DNA from: Rosa chinensis
Lineage: Eukaryota > Streptophyta > Magnoliopsida > Rosales > Rosaceae
Direction of reading: 5' to 3'
Length of the DNA stretch: 64,000 nucleotides
NCBI RefSeq assembly: GCF_002994745.2
Contig: NC_037090.1
Span: 29,556,501-29,620,500, forward strand
The first letter of the stretch is position 1. Every line of letters begins with the position of its first letter. The notes beneath the pieces are model-generated. The model was not told where the DNA came from and made no database searches. It saw only the letters and a list, made by a program, of their open reading frames with translations. Positions 46,002-56,604 of the stretch are shown here, in pieces. The translations under genes and the position numbers were made by a program.

Positions 46002-46165
46002 TGTTATAAAGTAGGGAGAAGATAGAGAGAGAATAGTAGGGAGGAAGTAGAAGTGTTCTCATTCAGTCTCATTAGCCTCCTTTATATAGAGGTAGGGTTT
46101 GCATCAAAGTACATAACTAATGAGTATTTACGTAGACAGCCATATAAATAATAATATTTACAACA
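46002..46165 (-). repeat. LTR (5' LTR of the minus-strand element)
   Basis: The same 164 bp as the left LTR with three substitutions. It is followed by the target duplication GGAAC. Confidence 0.97.
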
Positions 46166-46170
46166 GGAAC

Positions 46171-47999
46171 TAGGTGTACTCTTTATTATGCATTTGTCAA
46201 TTTAAAAATCAAAATTTTAAAATTTGAACATGATCTTATTAATAAATTTTTAGTATAGTCCAGGTATTAATGTTAGGTCGGGATCTGAACTTCAGGTACC
46301 AAAGTGATATTTTTTTAAGTTCAGGTATGAAAATTACTAATGGACCAAAGGTCAGACACTGTTTGCATTTTTTCCCCTTCATTAAATGGTGAATTATGGA
46401 GGATTTTAGAGAGCTTGGTACGAATAGCAACACTAAAAAGAAATCCAGCATCCTTCAAAGAGTCAACTTTCTCTCTCTCTCTCTCAACGACATCAGTAAT
46501 CTGGTTAGATTGATTAATGAACTTACCTACCAAAGTATTTTTCTCATCTTTCTTTTTCAATCTCTCTCTATTATGTTACTGCTCTTAAGTCAAACCCTCT
46601 GATTGAACCCATGAATTATGTTATATAATTTTTCACTTAGGGTTCTTCACCTAATAACAATCAAATATTTGTGCTCAAATTCAAAACTTTTGTCTCCTTG
46701 AATTTTCTAATAGCAATCAATATCTTTAAGTATAATTAGACTAACCACTAAACATTGTGATTAGTTGTATCAATGTGATTGTTGAATTGGAATGAGTATA
46801 CATGCCTATTTTAGGATTTTTGAGAAGACCTAAGGCTAAACTCGATGAAAAAACTGGCCAATAGGAGATGTGCAAGTTCAAGGTGGAAGTGCAAAGTCGG
46901 TCCAAGGATTCAAAAACTATTAAAGAAGAATGCAGAAACATGGAGGGTCTCAAAATGGTATGTGACTCCCTATTTTAACAAAGACAAGAGGCTTCTCTTT
47001 CTCACTGCTATCTCTTAAGCCTTAAGCTGAAAGGGTGTAAAGATCAAGCAGTGATTCAGGACTTTACCTTTGTCATAACTCTCTTAGGAACACTAATCTC
47101 AATTTCTTATCAAGCTATTCCTAGTTAAGGATTTAGAACCAATTTTGGTCTTGGGTTTACCTTAAGCTTATATGGTGAAAATTGGGGAAGCATAGGTTTT
47201 GGCTTAAGATGGGTCGTGATTCAAGATGCTTTCTAAGCCAATAGGGTGATGAGATGAGGTATCCATTACTAGCATATGCGTGGGAAACCCAAATTTAAGT
47301 ATGGTCCTCAACTCCTAAGACGCCTTGGACAATTGACATTTGGCCTCCATAGGCCTTGCAAAATCTTGTAACCTTCCACACCACAACCCACTAATAAGCC
47401 TATTTTGGCCTAGTGGCTTAGATCCACGATGCTAGTCGGCTGCGTGGCATGATGTAATAAGCGAGTCAAGGCACATGTCACCAAGAATTCGCGTGTGCAA
47501 CTTTGCATGGCATGTGTTAGCATGTGCTTGGACTGAGTGAACAATGGTTGCCGATGGACGTTCATGAGAGACAGTGTGCCTATGAAAGAGAGTGTGCCTG
47601 GTCATGGAGTGTCCATGTGAGCTTGGCATGTTTGAGCTTGGCTTGGACTGACTCTCAAATGAGCTTTGTGTGACTTTGTCCTAGGGAGGGGCTTGGCCTT
47701 TGTGATGTCCCTTGCTTATTATTAGGCATGGTATGGCATGACATGGCTTGGCTTGCCTCCCTTAGGTTCTAAATGCAAACTCTGCGACAAGCTTGCTAGG
47801 CATGAACAAGATGGCGTAGTAGGTGTATTATTAATTATGCTTATTACTCTAGGCTTCACTCGTTGACCCAATATCAATACAATGGGCCTTAAATCTAGTC
47901 TAGGCCCAATCTTCAACCTTATAACTCTTCACAAAAAATAGGTTTCAATTTTCGAGTATCAACATTAGCCCCCTTGATAGCTGTTAGATCATAATTCAT
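46171..47999. other. Spacer, probably old transposon remains, no gene recognised
   Basis: Includes half of a TIR-like signature (ACTTCAGGTACCAAAGTGATA, split, near 46285-46310) of the kind seen in other elements here, a short CT run near 46472, and a stretch with many ATGGCATG/CTTGGC repeats (47440-47760). No coding sequence can be supported. Confidence 0.45.
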
Positions 48000-49715
48000 A
48001 TACATATTTGTACGATCATAATTAATATACATATTTGTGCCCTAAAACATGAAAAGTACTTGTTTTAAAGTCCAATTTAATGTTCACTAATCCAATTCAA
48101 TATTTTATAGAAAATCTTGACAAGAGGAGAAAAAAGTGAAATTCTGGCAAATTTTCCGTGCACCACCACTTTTGGCTGCACAAGAGGCGACGCACCACCA
48201 TTCACGGTGGTGCCATTTATTTTCGGGCCACATTCATAGAGGAGCAAGGAGGATGAGTATCATAACATTTATTCTATTACATCCATTCACCATCATTCTA
48301 TCTCAACCAAATTCCAACCCTTTTGATTCAAATTCAACCAAACACTCCCTATTACCAAAAGTCCATCATCATCAACACTTCAATATCTATAATGTTTTAG
48401 GCTTAATCAACATCCATCACTCATCATTTCCTACTTCAACCTACACCATCACTCTTATGCCATTTTCCCTTGAATTTGGGATCTACTACCATTTTTATAC
48501 TCTACCTCCATGCTCCTTTTGAGATGCTCCCTTTTGCTTCTCAACACCATTTCACCTCTCTCTCCATATATTTAAGCACTTATTCTCTTAAGGAAGAGGA
48601 CATCACCCACACTTAGCCATTACATCATTTTCTCTATCTCTTCTCTACACAATCCACCACCATCTCCTCTACAAAACCTCCATATTCACTATTTCATTTT
48701 CCAACTACATCCCTACTCATAACATTTTATATAGGATAAATTTCAATTTAGTACCCTGTGGTTTGGGTGTAACATCATGTCAGTCCCTGCTCTTTCAATT
48801 TGATCAGCAACACCCCTGTGCTTTCAATTTCAATCAGCCGTGACCAAATTTTACTGTTCCGTCCAATTTGAACATTAACTTTGACTGGATTGACAAAGTA
48901 AAATTTGGACGGAATAGTAAAATTTGGGCACGACTGATTGAAATTGAAAGCACAGGGGTGTTGTTGATCAAATTGAAATAGCAGGGACTGACACGATGTT
49001 ACCCCCAAACCACAGCGTACTAAACTGAAATTAATCCTTTTATATATACCAAGTTTCATCATCATCTCAAGTCTTGAAGAATGAGTTCAAGGAAGAGGCT
49101 AGAGCACAAGAGAAGCCACCACATCATCTCCATACAAAGTTTCCATGATCAACCACTTCATCATCCTTCACTTGTGATCATCCCTAGTCATTTCTAAACT
49201 CTATTCTTTGATAGCTTAATGTTTTCCATTTTGTTGATGCTAGTTTATGTAGATATGTGTGAGTAGTCTATTGTTGGGGCTATGGTTTAAAGCCCTAGCC
49301 AAACTTGTAATGAATTGATGTTTGGATCTTATTTGATGCAATTTTTATGATCATATTCACATGCTAATTCAAGAAGTGATTGCTTGTGTTTGAATCTAGT
49401 TAATTTAAATACTTTGTATTTGTCATTACATGAACAATATTTAGGGAGTAGCTAGCTTTGAACATTAATAGCATGATAGCACAATAAGTGTGTATGTGAG
49501 AATAGTGAGTTAAAATCACCTAGACCTAGGATTGGTTTGCTTGCTTGATTATCTAAACTCAAACATTTATGCATCTAGAAGCAATGAATTGATACTTATC
49601 CAGTAATATAACTTGTTATTGGATAGTTAGTTTCGCACTTATCCGGTGGGTATTGGTAAAATCAAAGGAGTTTAGGCCTTAGAATGGACCATACCATAGA
49701 ACAGAGTATGGTAAT
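48000..49715 (+). mobile_element. Probable gypsy-type LTR/leader sequence, left part
   Basis: Non-coding sequence with a CA/CT-rich transcribed-like tract, a TATA-like ATATATTTAAGC (near 48565-48580) and long non-coding leader. The phrase CGCACTTATCCGGTGGG near 49635 and, further right, AACTTGGCCCTTATACTTAAGGG (split, near 51062-51085) resemble LTR/leader regions of plant gypsy (Athila/Tat-like) elements. It is interrupted by a 304-bp foldback element. The ends are not defined; moderate to low confidence. Confidence 0.4.
48734..49037. mobile_element. Foldback MITE, 304 bp, 9-bp TSD
   Basis: The ends are GGATAAATTTCAATTTAGTA and, on the other strand, GGATTAATTTCAGTTTAGTA. The two halves are complementary almost end to end. 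The perfect 9-bp duplication TTTTATATA lies at 48725-48733 and 49038-49046. The terminal sequence, with the shared phrases CAATTTCAATCAGCCGTG and GTTCCGTCCAATTTG, shows it belongs to the same family as the 1145-bp foldback element at 18247-19391. Confidence 0.93.
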
Positions 49716-49731
49716 TTCTCACCTCCATTTC

Positions 49732-50310
49732 TTAAACCCTGAAAACCCCTAAATCCCCAAATAAACCAAAACTAAAACCCATACAATCATAAACCACCAA
49801 GCAATCAAACCCAACAAAATACCCACATGCATTATCAAAAGGATGACTATATACCTTCTCATACGGCCTGGACCAAATCTCATCGACCCAATCGAAGTGA
49901 CTTCTCAACTCCTTCCAACCAACCACTAGCAAATTCAGCAAGTCCTTAAACCCCACCCTGTACCACTCCCCTTCCACACTTATCACCACTCCAGGCCACC
50001 ACGCATCTTCCTGAAACGTGTTCACGTCGTCATTGACCTCGAAAATCTTCCCAGGCACGTCCAACGACGATGGTGGCCTGATGAACGACACATCGATGTA
50101 CTTACGTAGCCGCTTGGGGGGGGGTCCCCCCTCAGTGAATCAGGTATCGTACAAGATTAGGATCTCGTTCGAATTTATGCTCGTTTGTTTCAGTGGTTTC
50201 TAGACCGTCGCCGGGAACCACGCGTCGTGGTAGTTTTCTTCTTCTGCGTGCTCATCGACGATCGCTCCGGGGCTCAACCAAGTATGAGTATTGCTGCTCT
50301 TTTTTGCCAT
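49732..50310 (-). pseudogene. Agenet (Tudor-like) domain protein, broken
   Basis: A single minus-strand frame from ATG 50310 (MAKKSSNTHTWLSPGAIVDE) shows two Agenet-type repeats. The first includes EENYHDAWFPATV. The second includes IFEVNDDVNTFQEDAWWPGV and WKELRSHFDWVDEIWSRP. Agenet domains are plant Tudor-like modules that read modified histones or act in DUF724 proteins. Two in-frame stops (TAG after FPATV, TGA after LYDT) break it. A donor-like AAG|GTATAT follows WSRPYEK near 49857, so the frame beyond is probably intron. A run of nine G on the plus strand near 50117 lies in frame. The flanks look like gypsy leader sequence, so this may be a transposon-borne gene piece. Confidence 0.75.
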
Positions 50311-50649
50311 TGCTGGTTTTTCTCACTCATATAGTATGTGTGAGGAAGAAGAAGAGAGAAAAGGGGGTCAATTTTTTGTAGGCCTTTGAGGCTGATTTGC
50401 TCCAAAATTCCATTCTTTTTGTCTTATAGTGACAGTCTCTGAGAGGCTTTTCGTTTCGAGTAACACGTGTAACTTTGAGCGATTTTGAAAACATTTTAAT
50501 CTCCCTCCTTTTTTTCCTCTTTTAGTCTTTTTGGGAATGTGACTTTTAGTTTCCCTCCTTTTTTTTCCTCTTTGAGAAAAAGGTGATTGTTCCCCTTTTT
50601 TGTACATGGATTGACAAACGACGTGTCGTTTGGTAAAGTTCAAAGACTA

Positions 50650-51430
50650 GACGTACACTAGATACACAGCTGGATACTTAGGATTGCATTACTTATAGTT
50701 TGAACATCAATGCATGCAAGGGAGGCAAATGGTGAACAACATCAATGCATGCAAGGAAGGCAAATGGTGAACAACCTAAAGCTCTAACTTCCATCCATTC
50801 TATCACATCTAGTTTAGCATAGCCTAGTTTACATTTCAAGTTTTTATTGTGTGTTAATTTGAGTTTAAACCATCTCCAATACCAAAATCAAACCACTGCA
50901 CCATCTTGCATATATTTACCATGAACTTTGGTTCACTTGTGAGCCATTGTTTGTGATTTGTACATTTGCATATTCATCTAGCATCCTTTAGGTTTTCCCT
51001 AACTAGAGTGGTTTTCCAATCCCTTGGGTATGATATCCCTTACTCATAATCCCTACACTATAACTTGGCCCTTATACTTAAGGGTGGATATTTGGCTAAC
51101 AATAGCGAGCGACATAATCAACAAAATCTGACTTCACCATGTGAGACAAATTGTGTTGATACCCAAGCACATTTATTACAAATCCTCCCTACTTCACCTT
51201 TTCTTTTTCTTTTTGTGTTGATACCGACTATTCTCATGATTATCATAGCATGATGCTTGTATTTGCTTGGATTGCTTGACAATATTCTCATGGTTATTTT
51301 CAGAAACATGAGGCATGTGTTTGTTTGAGTTGCTTGGTGAAATTTGTTCTGCCAATACTATATTTTACATTTTTTGTAGAGACTTGAGTTGTTGATATAT
51401 GTTTTGTTTTGTTTTTGTTTTTTTTTTTAA
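50650..51430 (+). mobile_element. Probable gypsy-type leader sequence, right part
   Basis: Non-coding, with a 41-bp tandem duplication (AACATCAATGCATGCAAGG..., 50700-50780). The phrase CCCTTGGGTATGATATCCC and then TATAACTTGGCCC (about 51020-51075) is of the type found just inside plant gypsy elements. Ends not defined. Confidence 0.4.
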
Positions 51431-51459
51431 CAGATTGGTGTTTGGGCTCTTAATTTTTG

Positions 51460-52176
51460 ATGGCTTCTGACTCAACTGAGGGTGCTCTTTCCTCACTAGT
51501 GGACACAAGTTTTTCATTAGATGATGGACTGAACAGGGGCATGCTGCGTGTTCCAAAATTTCATGGCATTGGACATGGTCAAAACTTGATCATTGATCGA
51601 GATGGCTCATCGTTGCCCATAAATCTCAACTCTATTTCAAGACTTAATATTGAGAAAGGTGAATGCTGTTCTATTGTCATTCAAGTATCTCTCTGGTATT
51701 GTCAATTATCACTTCAACTGGGTGAATCATGAATTGGGCAATTCAGAAGTTCAACAGGTCTTGAACAAAACTAATATCCTTCCTACAGTTCTTCTTTCCG
51801 ACTATGCACTATGAACAAAGATCAAGCCATGCTTCGTCATCTTGTTAGGCGGTGGAGTAAAGATACTCACACTTTTGTGTGCTCGTGGGGTGAGTTCACT
51901 CCTACACTAGAGGATGTGGCGAATATCATGGGGCAGCCTATTGTGGGTAAGATTGACCCATCCAATATTCAAATAAGCATGGAGGATGTGGATAAATTAT
52001 GTATTTTGAAGGGAGCAAAGGATCGCTTTGCTTTATGGGTGAAACATTTTTGGGGGTTCAACAAAGAAGATGGAGATATGAGATTTTTTAAGAAGGGGCT
52101 TGACTATGACTTGTATTGTCGAATGGAAGCTTTATTGAGTTTGTGGTTGAGTAAGTTTGGCTCTACATCTATCTAA
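51460..52176 (+). pseudogene. Plant mobile domain (PMD, MAIN-like) protein, truncated and frameshifted
   Basis: It starts MASDSTEGALSSLVDTSFSL. After a frame change between 51690 and 51811, in which VNHELGNSEVQQVLNKTN and ILPTVLLSDYA lie in another frame, it continues MNKDQAMLRHLVRRWSKDTH, FVCSWGEFTPTLEDVANIMG, QPIVGKIDPSNIQI and DRFALWVKHFWGF. The W-x-x-x-THTF and GE-x-TPTLEDV segments are typical of the plant mobile domain. That family is widespread in plant transposons (gypsy and MULE) and also exists as host genes (MAIN/MAIL) involved in silencing and genome stability. The C-terminal half is missing after about 52176. It is a transposon-linked copy, not a host gene. Confidence 0.75.
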
Positions 52177-52680
52177 AGGTATAGTTTTTCATTTGGCTTC
52201 TATGTTTCTTGGGCATCTATATTAGTCACTTGATTTGATAACAACTGAAGAGAAGGAGAGCATTGGTAGTGAGGTCATTGATTCTTGTGTGTATACAACT
52301 TTTCTCCAAATGTAATAAAGTTTGAGGAGGCAGCAATAAAACAAAAAAAATAGTAATAAATTTTGATTTGAGTGGAGAAGATGAAAATTGATGTTATCCA
52401 ATGTGAAATTAAATAGTCTTTGTATGCAATTAATTAGTTATGTATTTCATTTTCCTGACAGATTTGTATTTTAGAAAATTAGTGTACTTATTAGTTATTT
52501 TGCAGTTGGGTAATATAGTTTTTTAATAATTCAAATGTCTGTAGGGTGAACTAAAAAAATTGTAGGGTGGCAATAGCCGCACCCATTTTATTAATATCAA
52601 AGCAAAGCACATATATAGAAATACGACATTGATTAACAATTATGCATAAATGAGCATTAATTCTCCAATTATGCTCTAAT
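52177..52680. other. Spacer, no gene recognised
   Basis: AT-rich sequence between the PMD fragment and the next TIR element. Confidence 0.45.
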
Positions 52681-52689
52681 AAATGATTA

Positions 52690-53183
52690 GGATTAAATAC
52701 CCTTCTAATTTCACCTAAAAAGTCTCTGAACTCTCAATTTCCTCCCAATTGGTCCCTATCATCAAAATTTTCTGTTAAAGTTGCCAAAAATGTCTATTAT
52801 GCCCTCACTTACTTTTTTTTTAAATTTATTTTTTCTCTCTCTTTTATTTCTTTTTTTCATTTCACCTCTTGAAGGTATGTGGATTGGAACCATCTTGATG
52901 AGGAGATGAACAGAAGGAGGCGAGAGAGCCGAAAGAAGAAGAGGTAAAAAAAAAAAGAAAAAAAAGGAGGAAGAGAAATATATATATATATATATATATA
53001 TTAAAGTAATTGAGGGTATAATAGACTTTTTAGGGGAAGATAACGGAGTTTTTAACAGATGCGTAATGGCAGGGACCAATTGGAAGGAAATTGAGAGTTC
53101 AAGGACTTTTTAGGTGAAATTCGAAGGTCAGGGATTGAAACGTTGAAACCCTATAAGTATAGGAAGTAAACAGTATTTAACCC
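52690..53183. mobile_element. TIR element, 494 bp, 9-bp TSD (Mutator-like)
   Basis: The ends GGATTAAATACCCTTC and the complement of ...GTAAACAGTATTTAACCC pair imperfectly. Inner blocks pair further (CTCTCAATTTCCTCCCAATTGG with CCAATTGGAAGGAAATTGAGAG, each split here). The identical 9-mer AAATGATTA flanks it (52681-52689 and 53184-53192). A TA microsatellite lies at 52979-53001. There is no coding capacity. Confidence 0.92.
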
Positions 53184-53322
53184 AAATGATTATCCAATAA
53201 AAAAAATGAGTTTTTATTTGTAATGAGGATCATCTAATTATGCTCCACCAGTTTTTATTTTCCAATTATGCTCCACTAGATTCTCTTGAAGGATATGATC
53301 ACCATACTCATCCCGAACAAGA

Positions 53323-53670
53323 TCATAACGATCTATTAAGTCCAGGAAGGTTATCTTCATTTACTCCCACCAGTACTGGCTCAAACAATAAAAGATTGTG
53401 GGGTTGCTCATATTCCTCTACCACATCCAAGCTCATTGAGTCATCAACATCGCATTCTAAATCTGAATCATCATCGATCCGCTCATCCTCCACAATCATG
53501 TTGTGGAGGATAATGCAAGTCATCATGGCACTTCGAAGAGTTTCCTTCTTGAACAAATGAGCACCTCCCCTAAGGATGACAAAACGAGCTTGTAGGATAC
53601 AAAAACATTGTTCAACATCTTTTCGATACCCCTTTTTTTTTTTGCCTTGTGACTCTCGTAATTTGTCCAC
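53323..53670 (-). pseudogene. PIF/Harbinger transposase, C-terminal fragment
   Basis: The minus-strand frame contains YRKDVEQCFCILQARFVILR, then KKETLRSAMMTCIILHNMIV and EDER. This is the conserved end of the Harbinger DDE nuclease (ALP1-like), where a Glu of the triad precedes xFGxLxxRF. Here the usual Ala-Phe-Gly is Cys-Phe-Cys. The upstream catalytic part is missing. Confidence 0.85.
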
Positions 53671-53672
53671 AT

Positions 53673-53828
53673 TTAGGGCGTTACCGGACCTTGAACCACG
53701 TTGTCGTGGTTAGTCAAGACACTCGATCTTGTACCCAGCACTACCGCAACAATGGCTACTTCATTCGCGAGGCGTCGTTCTTCTTCTTCCTCATTATCAT
53801 GACGAATTTTCACCAATAACCTATTCAT
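53673..53828 (-). pseudogene. Harbinger-associated N-terminal piece
   Basis: A short minus-strand frame MNRLLVKIRHDNEEEEERRL, then ANEVAIVAVVLGTRSS, ending at 53673. It resembles the acidic N-terminus of Harbinger nucleases of the adjacent type. It directly precedes the C-terminal fragment, so the whole middle of the gene is deleted. Confidence 0.45.
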
Positions 53829-54184
53829 TGCATATAGAGAATAAATAAAAACTATGGTAAATGTTTTGAATGAGAATGATTGTAGATAAATAAAGAGGCA
53901 GAAGATAGTTTGAGTGAAGAAGTAGGGCATCTCATACATTGAGCCTCCATTATTGAAAGGGTTGAAGATAATGCACATGTTTCCTAGACAATTGATGGAA
54001 TCAAATAAGCAATCTAAAATCTTATTATCTATCGATAGGAGGTCAACTGAAAATCTTATCAAAATTTTAAATTTTTTGTTATTAGATAATGACAAGTGGC
54101 GCAATGAGATAAAAATATCATTGCACAATAACCATTGGAATACATCTGAAAAAAAAAAAAAAAAAAAAACCATTAGATTAAATA

Positions 54185-54350
54185 GTGAATGATTGAGAGG
54201 CAATGATCTTGCCTATTTGGGTGCATAAAAAAAATGAGAGACAAAGGCAATATTGGTGAATAGTGCACAAATGGGAGGCAAAACCTTGCCTTTTGTCTTT
54301 GCCTAAAGATTCTTGGAGTGCACTTGCTCTAAGAGGGAGAAAGCGGTTAA
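54185..54350. other. Possible Harbinger terminal region
   Basis: A stretch with GAGAGGCAATGATCTTGCC and GGAGGCAAAACCTTGCC (direct repeats of GGCAA...CTTGCC type), then GGAGTGCACTTGCTCT. Such subterminal repeats and the LGAGYRCNCYTGCTCT-like end fit a Harbinger terminus, but the partner end was not found. Confidence 0.35.
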
Positions 54351-54773
54351 TATTACCAAGAAATTGCAAAAGGAGAGAATATTAGACAACATTGAAAGGA
54401 AATTTTGGGTTTAAGTTATAGAAATAGCGGGTAGAGAATTTTTATATCGGAAATATTCTTAAAATGAGGAGGTCACATTTTAAAAGGAAAAATAGATGCA
54501 AAGATCAAAGTGATATGATATATAATGATATAAATACAACTGAGCGACTAAAATGAGGTTTTAAAGGGGAGTGAAATTTGCACACCCCACTTTACATTCT
54601 GCACACCCTTCCTATTTTTTAAATATTTCTGATCTCCTCTTATATTTGTTTCCCATATTACCCTTCTTCTCCAACCAACTCAAAGCTGCATCTCATCCTC
54701 TCAAACCCATTTCTCCTCATTGGCTCATATATGAGCGGAGGTCCGCTCTGGATAAAATCTGTATATATATACG

Positions 54774-55110
54774 GAGCCGTTCCAAAGAGGACGTCCGCAC
54801 TTTCGCTAAACTGCTGCAGCTCGGCGGGGCTTGCCGGACGGAGGCCAAGGGTCTGACGGACAGGTCTGCAGTAGGTGGAGTCGCCAGCGACGTGGTTGCA
54901 GCGCTGCTCAGAAACCTACAGTTGCATGTGAGGTCGTCGCCAGAAACCTGCAATCTCGACCTCCTCCGACCTCGATCGCTGCCCAGAAGCTATCTGGGAT
55001 GCATTCGGCCTCCGTCTGGCAAGCCCCGCCGCCCCGTCACTGCCTGAAAGCTGCTGCAATAGCGCCGTCCATACTTTAGCGAAAGTGCGGACGTCCTCTC
55101 TAGAACCCGC
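54774..55110. mobile_element. GC-rich foldback unit
   Basis: The left arm includes AAGAGGACGTCCGCACTTTC near 54793 and GGCGGGGCTTGCCGGACGGA near 54822. The right arm includes the complements GGCCTCCGTCTGGCAAGCCC near 55010 and GAAAGTGCGGACGTCCTCTC near 55080. The two arms pair over about 90 bp around a non-repeated core. It may be a separate small TIR element nested in the larger one. Bounding target duplication not identified. Confidence 0.7.
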
Positions 55111-55989
55111 CCGTGTGTGTGTGTCTCTGTGTATATATATATATATAGCTGTGGGAAGCTTTGCAGAGAGAGAACATACCATTTGCAGAGCCAAAGCTTC
55201 TGTAGCAATTGGAGAGGGGGCCAAAGCATTCGAAGCACAGTGACACAGACTGATCGCCAAGCACAATAAACTGCGATGACGGCCGAAACAATCAAATCAC
55301 CCATCCATCAAAACTGAAAACCAATTATACCAGCATGTAGAGCACAACGAGTAAAAGAAGGTTCATAACTTGAACAACTCAGAAGATCGCTGGAAAACTT
55401 GTTGGCGTCGAAGACAGCGATGGGGCCAAAGCAACCCCAAACCAAAATCAGTCAAAATCGATCGAATTGAAAAGCTAAGTAAACTAATGTGAGAGCATGA
55501 CGAGGGAATCGATTTTCATACCACATGCAAGTCAATCGGTGGCCGGAATTCGATGATGATTGCTGGAGCTCCAAAAATTTCTAGTTGTCAATTCTTCCTC
55601 CACAGTCGACGATTGAAAGAACTACCACCAGAAGTGTGACGGCGACGTCGGGAAATGATCATTTACCTAATTTCAGCTTGAGAATTGCCCACTTGCTCCA
55701 CTAACAGTTTTTTAACCTCATTTACCCAAAACTCTCTAAGAGATTATTTCCCTAATACCCAATTAATTTTTTTTATTCTTTTTATTTATTTTTGGGACTT
55801 TTTTGCCATCTCATTCTTTCTCACTTAGAGAGAGAAGTCATCCTCCACCTTGCTGTGCTCCGGTGACCAGTGGCAGACCGCGATCTCTGGTGACTGGTGA
55901 CCGGAGTCCGGTGTCTAGTGACTGAAATCCGACAACCAGTCACCAAAATCTGGCTACAGGACTGGTGACCGGATTCCGACATCTGAATT

Positions 55990-56072
55990 TATTGCCCCCC
56001 AGTAATCATATTATTGCCTCCCAATACTCATATTATTACCTCCCAATAATTATATTATTGCCCCCAATAATC
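55990..56072. repeat. About 22-bp tandem repeat, 3-4 copies
   Basis: Units of the type AATCATATTATTGCCYCCCA follow one another within the TIR element. Confidence 0.85.
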
Positions 56073-56604
56073 ATGAACTTCGGGCCTTCGATTCTCTCTA
56101 TAGCCAGTGCATGGATGATCCGAGACCACCAAGAGGTCGCGATGAAGAGACGCTTCGATTGTTGGTGGTCCGCCGTCGTGTCGTGGTCGGACGGGGAAGA
56201 TGGAATTAGGTCGCCAGTAGGAGCACTCCGGTCAACGATCCGGCTCTCGACCTTGATTCTTCTCAAATGATCTGGGCTGTCCAAACTGATCAGATCCCGT
56301 ACCTATATAAAGAAATAGAGTATACAAGAGAGAGAGAGTGAAGAAAAATGTTGTAATATGTGAAACAAATATAGGAGGATATCAAAAAATATTAAAAAAT
56401 TAAGAAAGATGTGCAGATTGTAATATGTGGTGTACAAATTTCACTTCTCTTTTTAAATCAAGCGACTGAAGTACGGAATTAGAACATAGTTGAATGAACA
56501 AGTGATATAAATTCCACGTAGTTGCCAAAAAAAAACAAAAAAGGACAGTTCTTTACGGATTCTCTATCAGGGTTGTAAGGTTGTTAGTACTTAGTAGAGG
56601 GAAA

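Larger units (their letters stand above)
40304..46165 (-). mobile_element. Young non-autonomous LTR retroelement, hairpin-rich, no recognised protein
   Basis: Two 164-bp LTRs (40304-40467 and 46002-46165, TG...CA) differ at three positions. The target duplication GGAAC is at 40299-40303 and 46166-46170. On the minus strand the right-hand LTR is followed by CGTTATCAGCACGCTCTGC, a probable priming region. The left-hand LTR is preceded by the purine tract AAGGGGGAG. Orientation is therefore minus. No frame exceeds about 80 codons and no gag, integrase or reverse transcriptase motif is visible, so it must be mobilised in trans. Sequence just inside the left LTR (GTTTTTAATGAGGCAACAATAAG on the minus strand, split here) resembles the 3' non-coding end of Copia elements. 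The body is dominated by small hairpins (see the repeat entry). Confidence 0.92.
54566..56449. mobile_element. TIR element of about 1.9 kb with GC-rich captured-looking interior
   Basis: The left end GGGGAGTGAAATTTGCACAC and the right end, read in reverse, GAGAAGTGAAATTTGTACAC match, and the similarity goes on (CTTTACATTCTGCACACCC against ATATTACAATCTGCACATC). The flanks GGTTTTAAA and CTTTTTAAA agree at 7 of 9 positions, a possible eroded 9-bp duplication. The interior is far richer in GC than its surroundings and contains an inner foldback, VNTR-like repeats and several short open frames without recognised family. The Pack-MULE label is inference. Confidence 0.65.

Noticed and set aside
48136..48522. 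128-codon plus-strand frame
   Set aside because: CA/CT-rich low-complexity sequence of an LTR leader with no domain.
56036..56284. Minus-strand frame within the 54.6-56.4 kb TIR element
   Set aside because: Possibly part of captured DNA, but no motif can be recognised, so it is not called as a gene.
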